Assembly: GCF_001597745.1 (NCBI RefSeq)
Contig: NZ_LUHJ01000014.1
Span: 93,803 to 157,802, forward strand
Source: Anabaena sp. 4-3
GTDB lineage: Bacteria > Cyanobacteriota > Cyanobacteriia > Cyanobacteriales > Nostocaceae
Direction: 5' to 3'
DNA: 64,000 nucleotides
Shown: positions 60,564 through 64,000 of the stretch, one piece after another
Numbering within the stretch: the stretch's first letter is position 1
Layout of the letters: every line of letters starts with the position of its first letter
Position numbers and translations under genes: made by a program
Notes under the pieces: generated by a model
Told to the model about the DNA's origin: nothing
The model's input: the letters and a program-made list of their open reading frames with translations, nothing else
The model's database searches: none

Positions 60564-60974
60564 ATGAGTAATTCCTCACCTGAAACAGTATCTCAGTCTA
60601 GCCAAGAAATGAAGTATGGCGAGCGTAACATTGCGGAAGGAGAATTAATTACCTTTCCTAACCCGCGTGTGGGTAGACGTTATGACATTAATATTAGTTT
60701 GCCGGAATTTACTTGTAAGTGTCCATTTTCCGGCTATCCTGATTTTGCGACAATTCATATTACCTACGTGCCTGATGAGCGAGTTGTAGAATTAAAGGCT
60801 TTAAAACTTTATATTAACAGTTACCGCGATCGCTATATTTCTCACGAAGAAACAGCTAACCAAATTCTCGATGATTTTGTCGCTGCTTGTGAACCTTTAG
60901 AAGTGACAGTGAAAGCAGATTTTGCGCCTCGTGGTAATGTTCACACTTTTGTAGAAGTGCGTCACATTAAGTAA
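60564..60974 (+). CDS. queF: NADPH-dependent preQ0 reductase
   Basis: Reduces the nitrile of 7-cyano-7-deazaguanine to the amine preQ1 for queuosine in tRNA. 136 residues, the short (unimodular) YkvM type of the tunnelling fold. Catalytic Cys in FTCKCPFSGYPDFATIHI, the QueF motif VELKALKLYINSYRD for NADPH, and HEETANQILDDF. Normal length; no other queuosine genes are near. Confidence 0.95.
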   Translation: MSNSSPETVSQSSQEMKYGERNIAEGELITFPNPRVGRRYDINISLPEFTCKCPFSGYPDFATIHITYVPDERVVELKALKLYINSYRDRYISHEETANQILDDFVAACEPLEVTVKADFAPRGNVHTFVEVRHIK

Positions 60975-61076
60975 ATTAGGTAGGGGATGAGGGAGATGTA
61001 GCTTTAGCTTCTCTTTCAGAGACGCTAACGCGAACCCGCAGGGTGGGAGATGAGGGAGATGAGGGAGAATTTTTTA

Positions 61077-61113
61077 CCCAGTCCCCAGTCCCCAGTCCCC
61101 AGTCCCCAGTCCC
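61077..61113. repeat. Tandem repeat (AGTCCCC)5
   Basis: Five AGTCCCC units run into the last base of the ccs1 stop codon. Preceded by a GC-rich GACGCTAACGCGAACCCGCA unit. Confidence 0.85.
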
Positions 61114-62483
61114 TATACTGTAGTAGACTGGGAACTTAAGCTGTCTAAAATTTCTAAAACTTCTTGTTCAAAAGCTACTTGAGCGCGATTAGTTTTACCA
61201 CCAATATACAAGCGATCGCCTGTTTTTAATGCCCAAATTTGGGAGTGGGAAAAATAACTCATCACTGTACCCAACATTAACACAGCAAACCCTGTATAAA
61301 CAATGGGAATACCAGGGTCAGCTTTAATTTGTAAGCCAGTGCTACCAACTACATCTAAAACTTTCAGTGTCACACCATTAACTTGGGTAGACATTCCCGC
61401 GCGGACAGTATCAACTAATTTACCTTCAGCATCGTAAATTAACACCATCCCCTGCAAGTCTTTAGCTAATAGGGAGACTCCTGTACTCATATCTGGTTTG
61501 GTAGGAATCCAAGTCCCCCAAATTCGTCCCTTACCATTGGTGTTTAATAATGCCATTGGTAGCTGAAAAATCGGACTTTTGTTAATCCGAATTCTTACAG
61601 ATGAAATTCCCCAATCAGTTTGATAGAAAGTTACGCCATGATAACGCAAAGGTTGATTAACAAAAATCTTTTTGTGGTCAACTTCCTCTCCCTGACTATT
61701 CAAGACTGACATATCAGAATAAAATTGGTCAATGCCACCTTTAGGAGTGTAATCAATCCAAAAACGATTCACTTTTACAGACCAATCTTTGGGGATTTGG
61801 GCAGATGCTAAAGGGCCAGCATCAATAATATTTTTAACTTGAAAAGTTTCACCACTGGGAATCATTTCTTGGGCAATAAACCCGGTCATTGCTCCCCAAA
61901 TTGCCCCTAATAAAATGGCGACAATACCAATATGAACAATAATTGGGCCGATGCGTCCGATTATCCCTTTACGGGCGTAAAGAATATCATCCTTTTCTTG
62001 AAAGATTTTATAACGACGGTTTTGTAAAATTTGGCTTAAAGAATTTAAAGAACCAGTATCTAGTTCTGCACTTAAAGCGAGTTTTTGAAATTGTCGTGGT
62101 TCTTCGTAATATTTCCAGCGACGGGCTGCTTTTAAGGCTGGTAACTGACGGGTGAAAGTACAAGCAGTTAAGCTAGTCCCGAATAAAACCAGTAAAGCTA
62201 AAAACCACCAAGTGCGGTAAACATGATCTAAGCCTACGACTTGAATCACTTTCCAAGTCAGGAAACCGAATAAAGCCGGGTGTTCTGGGTAGTTAGCTTG
62301 ATAGAATGCGGGTGATTGACCTTGCTCGATGACAGTACCAGTGATGCTAAAGAGGGCGATGATTAATAATAGAGCGATCGCCAGTCGTAAATCTGTCAGT
62401 ACAGGTAAAAACTCTCGCCGCAAAAATCGCCCTGGTACTGACCACCAAGGGGAAGGGGTGGACACGGAATTATCTATAGTCAT
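61113..62483 (-). CDS. ccs1: Cytochrome c biogenesis protein Ccs1 (ResB)
   Basis: 456 residues. ResB fold: N-terminal helices ([20 protein letters not shown] at about 32-52, second at about 92-110), a third near 175-195 ([20 protein letters not shown]), a large lumenal domain of about 200 residues, and a last helix at 405-425 ([20 protein letters not shown]). HIG in helix 3 carries the conserved haem-handling His. With CcsA it forms the system II haem lyase that attaches haem to c-type cytochromes in the lumen. Begins three bases after the ccdA stop, so one operon. Confidence 0.93.
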   Translation of the reverse strand: MTIDNSVSTPSPWWSVPGRFLRREFLPVLTDLRLAIALLLIIALFSITGTVIEQGQSPAFYQANYPEHPALFGFLTWKVIQVVGLDHVYRTWWFLALLVLFGTSLTACTFTRQLPALKAARRWKYYEEPRQFQKLALSAELDTGSLNSLSQILQNRRYKIFQEKDDILYARKGIIGRIGPIIVHIGIVAILLGAIWGAMTGFIAQEMIPSGETFQVKNIIDAGPLASAQIPKDWSVKVNRFWIDYTPKGGIDQFYSDMSVLNSQGEEVDHKKIFVNQPLRYHGVTFYQTDWGISSVRIRINKSPIFQLPMALLNTNGKGRIWGTWIPTKPDMSTGVSLLAKDLQGMVLIYDAEGKLVDTVRAGMSTQVNGVTLKVLDVVGSTGLQIKADPGIPIVYTGFAVLMLGTVMSYFSHSQIWALKTGDRLYIGGKTNRAQVAFEQEVLEILDSLSSQSTTV

Positions 62484-62486
62484 TGC

Positions 62487-63227
62487 TTACAAACTGCCAA
62501 GGGGAATCCGAGAAATTAGAGAAAATACGCCAAATCCGACTAAAAGCGCGCCGCTAACTGGATTTATCCAACCAGACCAGCGACGCAATTCTAGTAATCT
62601 TTTAATTGCAGCCGTAAAAGTACCTGCTACAATTAAAGGTGCAACATATCCGGCTGTATAGGAAATTAACAACACAGCACCTAAAACTAAGTCTTGGGTA
62701 TTCGCCACCCAACCCAACAGACTGGCTAAAACAGGTGTGCTACAGGGGGAAGCGACTAAACCAAAAGTTAAGCCAATAGCATAGGAACGCACCCCAGGCG
62801 GTAAATCTGAAGAAATCCAATTAGTATCACCAAAAGAGGGGAGTTGCAGAGGTAACGCTTCCAGTAAATTCAACCCCATGATAATGGCGATAATACTCAC
62901 AATAATCGGCAAACCCAGCCCTATTTGACCGTAGACTTTGCCGACCAAAGCAGCTATAATACCTAAACCTGCCAATGTCGTGGCTAATCCTAAAGCAAAC
63001 CAAGTTGATTGAGCAGCTGCTTGCAGACGGCTTTTAGCTTCATAACCGCCAATGTAACCGATGGTGATGGGCAGCATAGAAAGCATACAAGGAGTCAGGC
63101 TAGTAAGTAAACCGGCTGTAAAAATGATGCCAATACTCAGCAAACTCAAGTGTGTTAGTTGTTGAGAGACAAGGGTGTTGGCAAATTGTTCTAGTTGATA
63201 TAGTCGGGTTTGCAGATTCTCCAGCAT
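62487..63227 (-). CDS. ccdA: Thiol-disulfide membrane transporter CcdA
   Basis: 246 residues, six membrane helices. Two redox Cys in LTPCMLSMLPITIGY and LVASPCSTPVLASLLG carry reducing equivalents from stromal thioredoxin across the membrane to keep apocytochrome c thiols reduced. The inverted-repeat helix layout is complete. First gene of the ccdA-ccs1 operon; a HCF164/CcsX-type thioredoxin is not adjacent. Confidence 0.94.
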   Translation of the reverse strand: MLENLQTRLYQLEQFANTLVSQQLTHLSLLSIGIIFTAGLLTSLTPCMLSMLPITIGYIGGYEAKSRLQAAAQSTWFALGLATTLAGLGIIAALVGKVYGQIGLGLPIIVSIIAIIMGLNLLEALPLQLPSFGDTNWISSDLPPGVRSYAIGLTFGLVASPCSTPVLASLLGWVANTQDLVLGAVLLISYTAGYVAPLIVAGTFTAAIKRLLELRRWSGWINPVSGALLVGFGVFSLISRIPLGSL

Positions 63228-63541
63228 GGGGTATTAGTTGGGCAAGAAATGCTTAATCTGCTTGAATTGTAGCTTACTTTGGGGTGTAAGGGTGTAGGGG
63301 TGTAGGGGTATAAGGGTATAGGGGGATGAGGAAAAGTAAGAAATTAATAACTAATAACTAATGACTTTAAACTTGTTTCTTTTAGTTTTCGCTAGTGCGT
63401 CACTGTGCTAGTTAGAGGCTCAGATTTTGCACTATTTCTAATCAGCATAAGGCGATGCACACCCAACAACTTGAAGCTAAATTTTTGAGCAAATTGCCAG
63501 CAATGCCCACCCTACACATCACTAATGACTAGCAATAATTC
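63228..63541. other. Intergenic region with simple and interspersed repeats
   Basis: GGGTGTAGGGGTGTAGGGGT-type tandem DNA at 63281-63330, then a GTGGGCATTGC-family element at about 63440-63516 (inverse copy of 4144-4206, with one end altered to GTGTGCATCGCC). The ccdA promoter must be in the first part. Confidence 0.6.
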
Positions 63542-63709
63542 TTACTTTTGTATTGTGGGTGAATTTATGGGAACAGAAGGTGTAGAATCACTGCGATATT
63601 GCTCAAAACCTAGATATCCCAAAAACAATATTAATCCTAGCAAAGCCAGAACTTGAAGAGATTTTTCGATGGTAATAAAACCGCGTATAAATTTATTCAT
63701 TGCCATCAT
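63542..63709 (-). CDS. Small single-span membrane protein, up to 55 aa
   Basis: ATG at 63709, 63706 or 63700. Basic N-terminus (MNKFIRGFITIEKS), one clear membrane helix (LQVLALLGLILFLGYLGF) and a polar tail (EQYRSDSTPSVPINSPTIQK). No family recognised; the amphipathic N-terminus and orderly topology suggest a real small membrane protein. No strong ribosome binding site. Confidence 0.45.
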   Translation of the reverse strand: MMAMNKFIRGFITIEKSLQVLALLGLILFLGYLGFEQYRSDSTPSVPINSPTIQK

Positions 63710-64000
63710 TTTGCTTTGATGCTCAAATTTCTACTTAAGTAACTACATTATCTCAATCTCAATTTTCGCAAACTAGCGATCGCTGTAATTTTCCGATTCT
63801 ACAAAATCTGACAAGCTCTGCATTTTTTCGCTTTCATACCTAAGATTCTGCTTTTACGAAACAGCGACAGCGTAACGCACCAGTATTCATGGTTTGGTGC
63901 ATTACGCTAAATGCTAACGCACCCTACTGGATTGACACAGCTAATTTAGTGCATTAGGAAACTCTTGTGGGATGGTCATCTTGACCGTCCTGTGCAGGCA
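63710..64000. other. Window end: noncoding DNA with repeats
   Basis: Holds one HIP1-like GCGATCGC (63777-63784) and a hairpin GTAACGCACCAGTATTCATG...TTGGTGCATTAC plus CTAACGCACCCTACTGG at 63872-63930, another member of the CGCACCCTAC repeat group. No gene seen. Confidence 0.6.

Overview
The window looks like chromosomal DNA of a filamentous, heterocyst-forming cyanobacterium of the Nostoc/Anabaena/Trichormus group. The evidence is: form IB Rubisco with rbcX between rbcL and rbcS, plus a Rubisco activase; photosystem II D1; ChlM; long IspH and long HPF; three tandem-type ammonium transporter genes; many HIP1 octamers (GCGATCGC); and the heptameric short tandem repeats (TTGAATT, TTAGTCA, AGTCCCC units) typical of Nostocales intergenic DNA. 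The species assignment is inference; no rRNA or tRNA gene was found.

Layout. 0-8 kb: housekeeping and envelope genes (two glycosyltransferases, HtpX, ChlM, a cation/proton antiporter with a stress-protein tail). 8-12 kb: a metal-linked block (multicopper oxidase, DUF411 protein with a MerR-type promoter, a flavodoxin paralogue, Met- and His-rich small proteins, a flavodoxin fragment). 12-19 kb: a RiPP-type operon (double-Gly peptide, GNAT enzyme, C39-peptidase ABC exporter) next to a PLP synthase and an ANK/MATE-like exporter. 19-23 kb: a two-component pair, nagA and purE. 23-35 kb: an ammonium transporter locus (amt, amt, TOMM cluster, amt). The TOMM (thiazole/oxazole-modified peptide) cluster lies between the second and third transporters and has its own Cys-rich precursor, E1-like protein, YcaO, SagB dehydrogenase and ABC exporter. 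35-42 kb: esterase, ispH, hpf, lipB and an amino-acid ABC protein. 42-50 kb: a compact block with an ArsR regulator, low-oxygen D1' (psbA), a nitronate monooxygenase-like enzyme, a thioredoxin-reductase-like flavoprotein, a PetC paralogue, a sulfide:quinone oxidoreductase and a ferritin-like protein. 50-59 kb: panB, a propeller protein, rbcLXS, a PIN toxin-antitoxin pair, rca and a 2'-5' RNA ligase. 59-64 kb: SRP RNA, queF and the ccs1-ccdA cytochrome c maturation genes.

The strongest systems are (i) the TOMM cluster inside the ammonium transporter locus; (ii) the GNAT + C39 exporter + double-Gly peptide operon, which may belong with the fatty-acylated RiPPs; and (iii) the D1'/PetC/SQR/ArsR block, where two divergent intergenic regions share a 16-bp palindromic element. 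This last block looks like a regulon for photosynthetic electron transport under anoxic or sulfidic conditions. The window is also rich in small mobile repeats. One is a 112-bp element present twice with 3-bp target duplications, one copy sitting inside another repeat.

Coordinates come from reading the printed sequence; short sites may be off by one or two bases.
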